This document shows, one piece after another, positions 57,169 to 64,000 of a DNA stretch of 64,000 bases. The stretch lies in assembly GCF_046250175.1 (NCBI RefSeq), contig NZ_CP176468.1; one strand, 5' to 3'. The DNA is from Psychromonas sp030397575 (GTDB taxonomy: Bacteria; Pseudomonadota; Gammaproteobacteria; Enterobacterales; Psychromonadaceae). A program made the position numbers and the translations under genes. Numbering within the stretch: position 1 is the stretch's first letter; each line of letters starts with the position of its first letter. The notes under the pieces were generated by a model. The model was not told the origin of the DNA. It was given only the letters and a program-made list of their open reading frames with translations, and ran no database searches.

Positions 57169-57795
57169 TTAAAACTGTTCACTGCGTTGGGCGCTTTTGA
57201 TGGCATATTCTGGCATTTTTGTGGCTAGTTTTGCCAGTTGTTGCTTGGCATCTGCTTTGACCTTTTTGTTTTCGAATACTGTGTTATATAGCGCGTGGTA
57301 GGCTTCTTCGTAATCGTATGGGCTGCCGTAACCTTGGTTGAGTAATTTGATGTAGTTTATTTTTGCGTTTAGGTGGCCCAGTAGGGCTGCCTCTCTGAAG
57401 TAACGGATAGCTTTCTCTTTGTCTTGGATAACTAAGGTACCATTGTTGTAGTAACGGCCTAATTGTTCAATCGCGGCTAGTAAGCCTTTATTGGCTGCTT
57501 CATGTATATAGTACATGCCTAATGTGGCATCACGGTCAACACAGACGCCCCAGGCGAGCATATCGCCCCATAGGTATACGTATGATGGTTCTTGTATTTT
57601 TAAGGCGTGAGCTTCAATATCCTGAACTAATTGGCAATCGTCAGCTTTGACCCGTTGCAGGTGTTTATTTTCTCTGACTAAGGCATTTAATTCATCTTGT
57701 GTATAAACTTGAATCACCTCATAGTCTTGCGCACTGGAAAAGTGGCTAGAAAATATGCTGAATATGAGTAACGACCTTGCGACTGTTTTTATCAT
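57169..57795 (-). CDS. motX: Sodium-driven flagellar motor protein MotX
   Basis: A 208-residue exported protein with a signal peptide (LLIFSIFSSHFSSA). It matches Vibrio MotX in order: VIQVYTQDELNALVRENKHL, VKADDCQLVQDIEAHA, GDMLAWGVCVDRDATLGMYY, LAAIEQLGRYYNNGTLVIQD and YGSPYDYEEAYHALY. It carries Sel1-type helical repeats and the conserved cysteines CQLV and GVCV. MotX with MotY forms the T-ring that holds the PomA/PomB stator units of the polar flagellum. It is a single gene on the minus strand; no other motor gene is in the window. Confidence 0.92.
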   Translation of the reverse strand: MIKTVARSLLIFSIFSSHFSSAQDYEVIQVYTQDELNALVRENKHLQRVKADDCQLVQDIEAHALKIQEPSYVYLWGDMLAWGVCVDRDATLGMYYIHEAANKGLLAAIEQLGRYYNNGTLVIQDKEKAIRYFREAALLGHLNAKINYIKLLNQGYGSPYDYEEAYHALYNTVFENKKVKADAKQQLAKLATKMPEYAIKSAQRSEQF

Positions 57796-57868
57796 AAAAT
57801 ATTTATACCAAGTAAATTATCAACGTGAATATTAACTTATCGGCAGGTTTTATTTTTTCTGTAGCATA

Positions 57869-57899
57869 AAAAAACCTCTAAGCTAAGTAGAGGTTTTTT
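57869..57899 (-). terminator. Bidirectional terminator between cysH and motX
   Basis: Arms AAAAAACCTCTA (57869-57880) and TAGAGGTTTTTT (57888-57899) with a 7-base loop. It ends the cysJIH operon, which is read leftward, 26 bases past the cysH stop. Confidence 0.87.
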
Positions 57900-57924
57900 T
57901 AGAGTAAAGATAGAAAGAGGGGAG

Positions 57925-58689
57925 TTAAATCCCACTGCCTTGTTCTTCGATAGGATCTTCGTGTAATCCACATTCTCGTTTTAGGCCAAAGAAGCGTGTT
58001 TCTTCTTCTGTCATGCCTAGTTCTAGTGGACGAGATGTTTGTACGTCACCTACTGATACATAACCTTGTTCCCATAACGGGTGGTAGCTTAGGTTATTCT
58101 CTTGTAGATAATAATGAACCTCTTTATTTGTCCAATCGATAATCGGTAAAAACTTAAAGCAATTATTCTGAATGCTTAGTACTGCTAAATCTTCGCGGCT
58201 TGAAGATTGTGAGCGACGTAAGCCTGAGAACCAAGTTTTAGCGTTGAGCTCTTTCAAGGCCCGCTTCATTGGTTCTACTTTGTTGATCTGGTTGTATTTG
58301 GTTAACCCATCAATACCTTGATCCCAAAGTTTTCCATAACGTGCTTCTTGCCACGCTGGACCATGCTCAGCTTTATATATCTTTAAATTTAAGTTTAGCT
58401 TTTCTGTTAAATCATCAATAAATCGATAAGTTTCAGGAAATAAGTAGCCTGTATCAGTCAATATAATTGGTGTGTCGGCTTTTACGCTGGTTACCATGTG
58501 TAAACAGACGGCTGCTTGTATACCAAAGCTTGATGATAAAACAAATTCACTTTCTAAATTGTCGATCGCCCATTGAACGCGCTGTTGAGCGGTCTGTTTT
58601 TCTAATAACTGATTAACTTCAGCCAGAGCAGTGGTCTGCTCGGCTTTAGATAATGTTAGTAGATGGGCAAGATCTAACGTATTAGGCAT
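57925..58689 (-). CDS. cysH: Phosphoadenosine phosphosulfate (PAPS) reductase
   Basis: A 254-residue thioredoxin-dependent enzyme that reduces PAPS to sulfite. The PP-loop region is SSSFGIQAAVCLHMV, with ILTDTGYLFPETYRF and GLRRSQSSSREDL for substrate binding. The catalytic cysteine sits in the C-terminal ECGLHEDPIEEQGSGI. ATG at 58689 gives MPNTLDLAHLLTLSK, the family-like start; a longer frame from 58791 would overlap cysI by over 100 bases and is rejected. It overlaps the end of cysI by 8 bases and is the last gene of cysJIH. Confidence 0.95.
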   Translation of the reverse strand: MPNTLDLAHLLTLSKAEQTTALAEVNQLLEKQTAQQRVQWAIDNLESEFVLSSSFGIQAAVCLHMVTSVKADTPIILTDTGYLFPETYRFIDDLTEKLNLNLKIYKAEHGPAWQEARYGKLWDQGIDGLTKYNQINKVEPMKRALKELNAKTWFSGLRRSQSSSREDLAVLSIQNNCFKFLPIIDWTNKEVHYYLQENNLSYHPLWEQGYVSVGDVQTSRPLELGMTEEETRFFGLKRECGLHEDPIEEQGSGI

Positions 58690-60433
58690 GGAAATCCCTA
58701 GCTGAAATGACGACTTCAGCGACAATACCTGCGCGGATAACAAAATCACCGAAAGCTTCACCTTCGTTGCGCTCTGCAGACCAACGGGCACTTAATGCAT
58801 CTATTTCAGCTAATATTGTTGCTTCATCAACATTTTCTTTATAGATTTTAGGCACTCGAGTACCTGCTAAATCTGCACCTAGGTACATGTTGTATTTACC
58901 CGGACCTTTACCGACTAAACCGATTTCAGCAAGCATTGCACGACCACAACCGTTTGGACAACCAGTAACACGTAGGATGATGCTTTCACCTGCTAAGTTG
59001 TTCTTTTCTAGAATCGCTTCAACATCATCAACAAGACCAGGTAAGTAACGCTCTGCTTCAGCCATTGCTAATGGGCAAGTAGGAAAAGCAACACAAGCCA
59101 TTGAGCTCATACGTTGGTTTGATACTTTGTCGCTGATTAAACCATGTTCACGTGCGATTTTTTCTATATTCGCTTTGTTCTTAGGATCAACGCCAGCAAT
59201 AATTAAGTTTTGGTTTGCTGTTAAACGGAAATCACCTTCGTGAATTTTAGCGATTTCTCGCATACCTGTTTTTAACTGCTTACCTTCAAATTGATCTGCC
59301 GGGAAGTCAAGAATACGGCCGTTTTCGATAAATAAAGTTAAGTGTTCTTTACCATCAATCCCTTTTACCCAACCAAAGCTGTCACCACGGTGTGTAAATT
59401 TATACGGACGAGAATCTTCAAATTTAATACCTGCACGCGCTTCAACTTCTTCTCGGAATGCATGTGCTCCTACACGGTCTAATGTGTATTTAGTTTTAGC
59501 ATTTTTACGGTTAACACGGTTACCCCAGTCACGTTGTGTGGTTACAACAGCGGCAGCAATATCTAATGCTTTTTCTTTTGGAATAAATCCAAAATCATCA
59601 GCACAACGAGGGTATGTTGAGTTGTCGCCATGTGTCATGGCTAAGCCACCACCCACAAGCACGTTAAAGCCAATTAATTTACCGTCTTCACTAATTGCAA
59701 CAAAGTTTAAGTCATTCGCATGAACATCGATGTCGTTATTAGGTGGAATAACAACCGTTGTTTTAAATTTACGTGGTAAGTAATTACTACCTAAAATTGG
59801 CTCAATAACGTCATCTTCTGTTGTTTCAACGCGTTCTTCATCTAACCAAATTTCAGCGTAAGCACGAGTCTTTGGTAGCAAATGTTCACTCAGTTTAGTC
59901 GCCCACTCGTAAGCTTCTTGATGTAGTTCAGACTCAACTGGGTTAGAGGTACAAAGTACGTTACGGTTAACATCGCCAGCCGTTGCAATTGAATCAAGAC
60001 CTACACTATTAAGTGTTTGGTGCATTAATTTAATGTTTGGCTTTAGTACACCGTGAAATTGAAACGTTTGACGCGTCGTTAAACGAATGCTGCCGTAAGA
60101 TGTATAATCATCAGCAAATTTATCAATCGCTAACCATTGCTCAGTATTAATAATACCGCCAGGTAAACGTGCTCTAAGCATTACGTTGTGTAATGGCTCA
60201 AGTTTTTGCTTTTGACGCTCAGCACGAATATCGCGATCATCTTGTTGATACATACCGTGGGTACGTATCAATTGGAAATTATCTGGAGTAAAACCACCGG
60301 TCATGCGATCTTGAAGATCTTCTAAGATAGTACCGCGAAGAAAATCACTCTCAGCTTTTAAACGTTCATTGTCGGCGTGTTTACCTTCAACAATCAGTAC
60401 AGGGTTTTCAACTTTTGGTAAATCGTTGCTCAT
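58682..60433 (-). CDS. cysI: Sulfite reductase hemoprotein beta-subunit
   Basis: A 583-residue siroheme and 4Fe-4S enzyme that reduces sulfite to sulfide. The cluster cysteines are visible as MACVAFPTCPLAMAEAERYL (C-x5-C) and VTGCPNGCGRAMLAEIGLVG (C-x3-C). Other family regions are TTRQTFQFHGVLKPNIK and GDVNRNVLCTSNPVESELHQ. Its start shares one base with the cysJ stop codon and its end overlaps cysH by 8 bases, so the operon cysJ-cysI-cysH is tightly coupled. Confidence 0.96.
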   Translation of the reverse strand: MSNDLPKVENPVLIVEGKHADNERLKAESDFLRGTILEDLQDRMTGGFTPDNFQLIRTHGMYQQDDRDIRAERQKQKLEPLHNVMLRARLPGGIINTEQWLAIDKFADDYTSYGSIRLTTRQTFQFHGVLKPNIKLMHQTLNSVGLDSIATAGDVNRNVLCTSNPVESELHQEAYEWATKLSEHLLPKTRAYAEIWLDEERVETTEDDVIEPILGSNYLPRKFKTTVVIPPNNDIDVHANDLNFVAISEDGKLIGFNVLVGGGLAMTHGDNSTYPRCADDFGFIPKEKALDIAAAVVTTQRDWGNRVNRKNAKTKYTLDRVGAHAFREEVEARAGIKFEDSRPYKFTHRGDSFGWVKGIDGKEHLTLFIENGRILDFPADQFEGKQLKTGMREIAKIHEGDFRLTANQNLIIAGVDPKNKANIEKIAREHGLISDKVSNQRMSSMACVAFPTCPLAMAEAERYLPGLVDDVEAILEKNNLAGESIILRVTGCPNGCGRAMLAEIGLVGKGPGKYNMYLGADLAGTRVPKIYKENVDEATILAEIDALSARWSAERNEGEAFGDFVIRAGIVAEVVISARDFHA

Positions 60434-62232
60434 TAGTAAACATCCTTCTGGTAACGCTTGTTAGATCTAAGTGATTTTAAGTAATCTTCTGCTTGTTCAA
60501 TGCTTAATTGGCCGTGCTCTGCAATGATGTCTAACAAGGTTTGGTGAACATCTTTTGCCATGCGGTTAGCATCGCCACATATGTATAAGTGTGCGCCGCG
60601 TTCTAACCATGCGAATACTTCGCTAGCGTTTTCTTTTAAACGGTCTTGTACGTAAATTTTTTCAGCTTGGTCGCGAGAGAAAGCAACGTCCATTTTCGTT
60701 AACAAACCCGATTTTAAGTAATTCTGCCATTCAACTTGATATAAGAAGTCTTGTGTGAAGGTTTGATCACCAAAGAACATCCAGTTATCACCTGTTGCAT
60801 CACGTGCTTCACGCTCTTGCATGAACGCTCTAAATGGCGCAACACCTGTACCTGGGCCGATCATAATAACAGGAGTATCATCTGATGCAGGTAGGCGGAA
60901 GTTATCGTTATGCTCAACAAAAACGCGTACTTTTTGGCCTTCTTCTAAGCGATTCGCTAAGAAACCAGAAGCGCCACCTGTACGTGTTTTATCGTTAGCA
61001 TCATAGTTCACCACACCTACAGTTAAGTGAACTTCTTCTTCTACTTCAGCTTGTGCAGAAGCGATAGAGTATAGACGAGGTGTGATTTTACGTAATGCGT
61101 CAACGAAAGTTTGTGCATCAACATCTGCTTTAGCTTGATTCACAACATCGATAATTTGATGGTTACCTGAAAACTCACGCGCAGCGTTTTTATCATTTGC
61201 GATAGCTTTTAGTTTGTCGTCACCAGATTTCTCGGCCCAAAACTCAATAAATGAAGGTGCTGTTTGGGTGATTTCTAGTTGCGTTAATAGCGCTTCTTTT
61301 ACGCTAAACTCTGTATCCTCACCAGAAATGGTTAAACTTACTTTGTCATCAGCGCTGTAACCTAATTCAGTAATTAGCTCGTCAACCAGTGCTTCATCGT
61401 TTTCAAACCAGACACCTAAAGCATCACCTGTTTGATAAGTTAAACCAGACTCACCTAAATCAATCTCTATGTGGCGAACGTCTTTTGCTGAATCGCGGCC
61501 GGTAATTTTTTGGCTTAACGCAAATTCCGCAGCATATGGGTTCTGTTTAGAGTACTGACTCACTGCGCTTGCTGTTGCAATACCTGTAACTGGTACCGCT
61601 GTTGTTACTTGTGCCATTTCACCTTTTAAGGTTGTCACGACATTTGAGATCCAAGCTTCACTTTCGCTCTCATAATCGACATCACAGTCAACACGAGGTG
61701 CTAATTGACTAGCGCCTAATGCTTTTAAGCGTTCATCAAAGTCTTTACCTGTTTGACAGAAAAATTCGTAACTGCTGTCACCCAATGCTAATACGCTGTA
61801 TTTTAGTTCAGGTAATTTAGGTGCTTTTTTGCCTAATAAGAATTCGTGGAACTCAATCGCATCATCTGGCGCTTCACCTTCACCATTAGTACTAGCAACA
61901 ATTAATAAATGAGTTTCATTTTTTAATGCTTTTGCTTTGTAGTCAGCAGTGTTTTTAAGGACCACAGTAAGGCCCGCTGCTTTTGCGCTTTCAGCAAGTT
62001 GACTCGCTACACCTTTCGCATTACCCGTTTGTGATGCGTAAAGGATAGTTAGCGTTTGACCTGCACTTTGTGTAGGAGCTGAAGCAGTTACTGGACCTTG
62101 GCTTACGCCTGCTAGGTAACCACTAACCCATGCAGTTTGTACTGCATCTAAGCCTGCTGTTGCTTGTTGCAACTGAGTCAATTGTGACTCAGATAAAGGC
62201 GATGTTAAAGCCGATAAATTGTTAAGTGCCAT
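60433..62232 (-). CDS. cysJ: Sulfite reductase flavoprotein alpha-subunit
   Basis: A 599-residue NADPH-dependent electron donor for CysI. An FMN flavodoxin domain (about 60-205) begins with TILYASQTGNAKGVASQL and has VASTNGEGEAPDDAIEFHEF. An FAD domain carries PRLYSIASAQAEVEEEVHLT and GGASGFLANRL, and the NADPH domain has MIGPGTGVAPFRAFMQER. The C-terminal RSNKRYQKDVY is typical. It is the first gene of cysJIH. The region upstream of the start (62233-62450) should hold its promoter; a CysB site was not recognised. Confidence 0.96.
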   Translation of the reverse strand: MALNNLSALTSPLSESQLTQLQQATAGLDAVQTAWVSGYLAGVSQGPVTASAPTQSAGQTLTILYASQTGNAKGVASQLAESAKAAGLTVVLKNTADYKAKALKNETHLLIVASTNGEGEAPDDAIEFHEFLLGKKAPKLPELKYSVLALGDSSYEFFCQTGKDFDERLKALGASQLAPRVDCDVDYESESEAWISNVVTTLKGEMAQVTTAVPVTGIATASAVSQYSKQNPYAAEFALSQKITGRDSAKDVRHIEIDLGESGLTYQTGDALGVWFENDEALVDELITELGYSADDKVSLTISGEDTEFSVKEALLTQLEITQTAPSFIEFWAEKSGDDKLKAIANDKNAAREFSGNHQIIDVVNQAKADVDAQTFVDALRKITPRLYSIASAQAEVEEEVHLTVGVVNYDANDKTRTGGASGFLANRLEEGQKVRVFVEHNDNFRLPASDDTPVIMIGPGTGVAPFRAFMQEREARDATGDNWMFFGDQTFTQDFLYQVEWQNYLKSGLLTKMDVAFSRDQAEKIYVQDRLKENASEVFAWLERGAHLYICGDANRMAKDVHQTLLDIIAEHGQLSIEQAEDYLKSLRSNKRYQKDVY

Positions 62233-62342
62233 GAAGTAATTTCCACTATTACATTAAGATAAGCGGAGTTTACGCGAGGTTATTGAGAGGACAAAAGAAT
62301 AAAAGTTACTCTTTTATAACTAAATGGCATTTAAAGTGTAGG

Positions 62343-62361
62343 GTTAATAATCATTATCATT
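62343..62361. promoter_or_regulatory. Possible Fur-like operator upstream of cysJ
   Basis: The run TTAATAATCATTATCATTTA contains ATAATCATTATC, a full match to 12 bases of the 19-base Fur box, but the other half is poor (about 13 of 19). It lies about 110 bases ahead of cysJ. Confidence 0.3.
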
Positions 62362-62448
62362 TAAAGGCTTTTTTAAGCGGGAATAATATAATTAAGGGAG
62401 TAAGTTAAGAAGGGGAGAGTTTAGGGCTCGCTTTGTAGAGAGAATTAA

Positions 62449-62479
62449 AAAGCCACTAAAAGAAACAGTTAGTGGCTTT
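62449..62479 (-). terminator. Terminator of the outer-membrane protein gene
   Basis: Perfect 11-bp arms AAAGCCACTAA (62449-62459) and TTAGTGGCTTT (62469-62479) lie 35 bases past the stop codon at 62514. A T-rich run follows on the minus strand. Confidence 0.8.
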
Positions 62480-62513
62480 AACAAAACCTAAATAGAGTAG
62501 TGTAAGCGAGTCA

Positions 62514-63125
62514 TTAGAAGTGTATTTCTACACCTGCAAATAAACCTTTTACCTCTTGTGTACTGTTAGTGTGGTTAAGGTCTAACTCTTGTAGTTTGTA
62601 ACCGGCACGTGCTGATACATTAATAAATGGTGAGTCTGGGTTAAATGTATAAGCCAAGCCAATTTCAGTATCTAAGTAATCATCGCTAGTTACTGAGCCT
62701 GCGATTACTTCAGCAAAGGCATGCATGCTGACACCTGGTACGTGTAATTTAGCTGCACCGTAAGCTTGTGCAATTGAAGCGCTTTCATTAAAACCATCTG
62801 CATCTGTGTAAGCGACACCTAAGTCAACTTCTACTAGGTCATTATCTAAAATTTCGTAGTATAAGATCGCATTTTTTGCTTGGCTATCTTCAGTGGTAAA
62901 GTCATCGTTTTGTAAATCAGAAAACTTAATTTTACCGTTTGGGATAAGTGGAATGAAATGTTCAAATGCAATGTAACCAGAGATGTTATTTGAACGGTCC
63001 GATTGGCCTTGGTATGTTGTTTCGTTAGTATTGTAATCAATACCTGCATAAACACCTAAGAAATCAGCCATTGCTGGCATGCTCATTGTAGCTGCTACCG
63101 CAGCGGCTAAAATTTGTTTTTTCAT
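62514..63125 (-). CDS. TIGR04219-like outer-membrane beta-barrel protein
   Basis: A 203-residue exported protein. A signal peptide (MKKQILAAAVAATMSMPAMA) is followed by DFLGVYAGIDYNTNETTYQG and alternating polar/hydrophobic strands. It ends in a terminal aromatic residue (AGVEIHF), as expected for beta-barrel insertion. The start DFLGV and the overall pattern resemble the TIGR04219 family of small barrels found in marine gammaproteobacteria. Function is unknown. It is preceded by a short gap from the copper-chaperone gene, which reads the same way, and is closed by its own terminator at 62449. Confidence 0.75.
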   Translation of the reverse strand: MKKQILAAAVAATMSMPAMADFLGVYAGIDYNTNETTYQGQSDRSNNISGYIAFEHFIPLIPNGKIKFSDLQNDDFTTEDSQAKNAILYYEILDNDLVEVDLGVAYTDADGFNESASIAQAYGAAKLHVPGVSMHAFAEVIAGSVTSDDYLDTEIGLAYTFNPDSPFINVSARAGYKLQELDLNHTNSTQEVKGLFAGVEIHF

Positions 63126-63154
63126 AATAGGAAATTCCTTTGTGATCTCAATTA

Positions 63155-63610
63155 TTATTGGTGCTTAGTATCTGATTTTTTGTGAGACATTGTAATTTTT
63201 TGTATTGGTGCTGTAGTTTCGATTGCATCTCCATTATCAAAATAGAGTGTAATATCAACACTGTCACCGGCAACCAAATCATTCTTTAAACCTAAAAACA
63301 TGACATGGTAACCACCAGGTTGTAACTGTACGCTATTATGCCCCTTTATGAGTATAGACTCAACCTGGCGCATTTTCATCAAACCATCTTCACTAATGTG
63401 TGTATGTAGCTCAACACGATCTGCTATATCACTACTGACAGAGACTAATTTAACAGTTTCTTCGCTTTGGTTTTCTATTGTAAGAAAAGCGGCGCTATTT
63501 TTAACATGTGGTGGAGTCGCTCTAACATATTGCTCACTTACCATTAACGCTGCTGCAAAGCTATTTAGTGAAAACAAGAGTGAGCAAGCAACTAAAACGA
63601 AACGACTCAT
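63155..63610 (-). CDS. PCu(A)C-type periplasmic copper chaperone
   Basis: A 151-residue exported cupredoxin-like protein. A signal peptide ends near SFAAA. The copper-binding pattern H-x10-M-x21-H-x-M is visible: LHTHISEDGLMKMRQVES followed by LQPGGYHVMFLGLKNDL. Such proteins carry Cu(I) to the CuA site of cytochrome oxidase, often with Sco. A short basic, His-containing tail (MSHKKSDTKHQ) may bind metal too. Its ATG overlaps the stop codon of the upstream pspG-like gene by 4 bases (ATGA on the minus strand), so the two are coupled. Confidence 0.9.
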   Translation of the reverse strand: MSRFVLVACSLLFSLNSFAAALMVSEQYVRATPPHVKNSAAFLTIENQSEETVKLVSVSSDIADRVELHTHISEDGLMKMRQVESILIKGHNSVQLQPGGYHVMFLGLKNDLVAGDSVDITLYFDNGDAIETTAPIQKITMSHKKSDTKHQ

Positions 63611-63816
63611 GGTTTTTCCTTGTCATGTTTAAAGAAGTAATAATAAATAAGATAGCCGAGTAGTATCCAAATACCAAATTTAAATAAGAAAGAAAGTGCG
63701 CCAACTAATATAAAGCAGGCAATCATAATAACCGCAATGACGGCTAAGCTTAGTACAGATATGCCAAACATAAAAAGTACAAATGCGGACATGAGTAGTG
63801 CAAAAAGCTCAAACAT
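63607..63816 (-). CDS. pspG: PspG-like envelope stress membrane protein
   Basis: A 69-residue membrane protein with two or three hydrophobic segments (LFALLMSAFVLFMFGISVLS; VIAVIMIACFILVGALSFLF; IWILLGYLIYYYFF) and a charged tail. Length and pattern match PspG of the phage-shock response, which begins MLELLFVIGFFVMLM. Sequence identity is only moderate by eye. A sigma-54 promoter, usual for psp genes, was searched for in the 70 bases upstream and not found. The copper-chaperone gene follows with a 4-base overlap. Confidence 0.7.
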   Translation of the reverse strand: MFELFALLMSAFVLFMFGISVLSLAVIAVIMIACFILVGALSFLFKFGIWILLGYLIYYYFFKHDKEKP

Positions 63817-63890
63817 TTGAATCTCCTATAATAGTGAATAGACCATTTCATATATTGCTGTTGATTGATTTAGCTCGGCATATACAAAAA

Positions 63891-63919
63891 ATGCAAAGTA
63901 CAGTGACTGTACTTTGCAT
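63891..63919 (-). terminator. Perfect palindrome, probable terminator of the next gene
   Basis: Arms ATGCAAAGTACAGT and ACTGTACTTTGCAT flank one central base. On the minus strand a T-run (TTTTTT) follows, so it probably ends a gene that lies to the right of the window and reads leftward. The remaining 80 bases hold only that unresolved gene end. Confidence 0.8.
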
Positions 63920-64000
63920 TAATTATACTGATATTAACTTAAATTACTTAGCGAGTTTATCTAAGCTAATCTGTTGTATTAAGCTCGTAAAGACTTATCG

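Noticed and set aside
58690..58791. Longer cysH starting at 58791
   Set aside because: It would overlap cysI by about 110 bases and adds residues unlike any CysH; ATG 58689 fits the family start.
63817..63890. Sigma-54 promoter for the pspG-like gene
   Set aside because: No GG-N10-GC pattern with TGGCAC/TTGCA character was found on the minus strand.
63944..64000. Partial gene at the right edge
   Set aside because: Two minus-strand frames end here (one reading LIQQISLDKLAK, another DKSLRA), but the first has an upstream stop inside the window and neither is long enough to identify.

Overview
The window reads as a chromosomal segment of an AT-rich marine gammaproteobacterium. The best guess is Psychromonas or a close relative of Vibrionales/Alteromonadales. 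This rests on gene content (sodium-motor protein MotX, a nirBD-narK operon with a PP2C/kinase fusion, tusDCB ahead of the str operon, cysJIH, PspG) and is an inference, not a database match.

Layout. 1-4386: end of a nitrite assimilation operon (nirB 3' end, nirD, NarK-type transporter, phosphatase-kinase fusion). 4411-7760: two REP-associated tyrosine transposase (RAYT) genes in a tandem duplication of about 1.29 kb, embedded in 216-bp REP repeats. 7795-8643: an RNA-methyltransferase-like gene on the minus strand. 9005-34650: an ABC-dependent (KpsD/KpsM/KpsE type) capsule locus with all four dTDP-L-rhamnose genes (rmlA, C, D, B), many glycosyltransferases and four proteins with sulfotransferase domains, so the likely product is a rhamnose-containing, sulfated capsule. 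34828-36204: MBL-fold beta-CASP hydrolase. 36231-37880: REP arrays, including a 12-copy array of about 50 bp. 37970-41594: a divergent pair, a sugar/polyol-binding protein and a chemoreceptor. 41734-42384: kpsT, the capsule exporter ATPase, about 30 kb from its permease gene. 42420-45555: more REP arrays. 45699-51734: ridA, tusDCB, then the str operon rpsL-rpsG-fusA-tuf. 51728-53312: a triplicated tuf tail/terminator and an IS30-family element. 53370-57000: another large REP array. 57169-63816, all minus strand: motX, cysJIH, an outer-membrane protein, a PCu(A)C copper chaperone and pspG.

The most striking feature is the density of palindromic REP-like elements. Nearly every long intergenic gap holds them, singly, as inverted pairs (REPIN-like) or as tandem arrays with periods of about 50, 72, 216 and 234 bp. 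The hairpin arms vary in a compensatory way between copies, and a second class carries an expanded loop with its own covarying stems. With two resident RAYT genes this looks like an unusually expanded REP/RAYT system lying around and inside a capsule locus.

How the genes work together: Rml enzymes make dTDP-rhamnose; the glycosyltransferases (GT2, GT4, GT61, GT92-like) assemble the chain; sulfotransferases, a SAM-methyltransferase-like protein and an SGNH-like protein probably decorate it; KpsM/T with KpsE and KpsD export it. CysH consumes PAPS, which is also the expected sulfotransferase donor. The last 80 bases beyond pspG hold a terminator and an unresolved gene end. No tRNA, rRNA or CRISPR was recognised.
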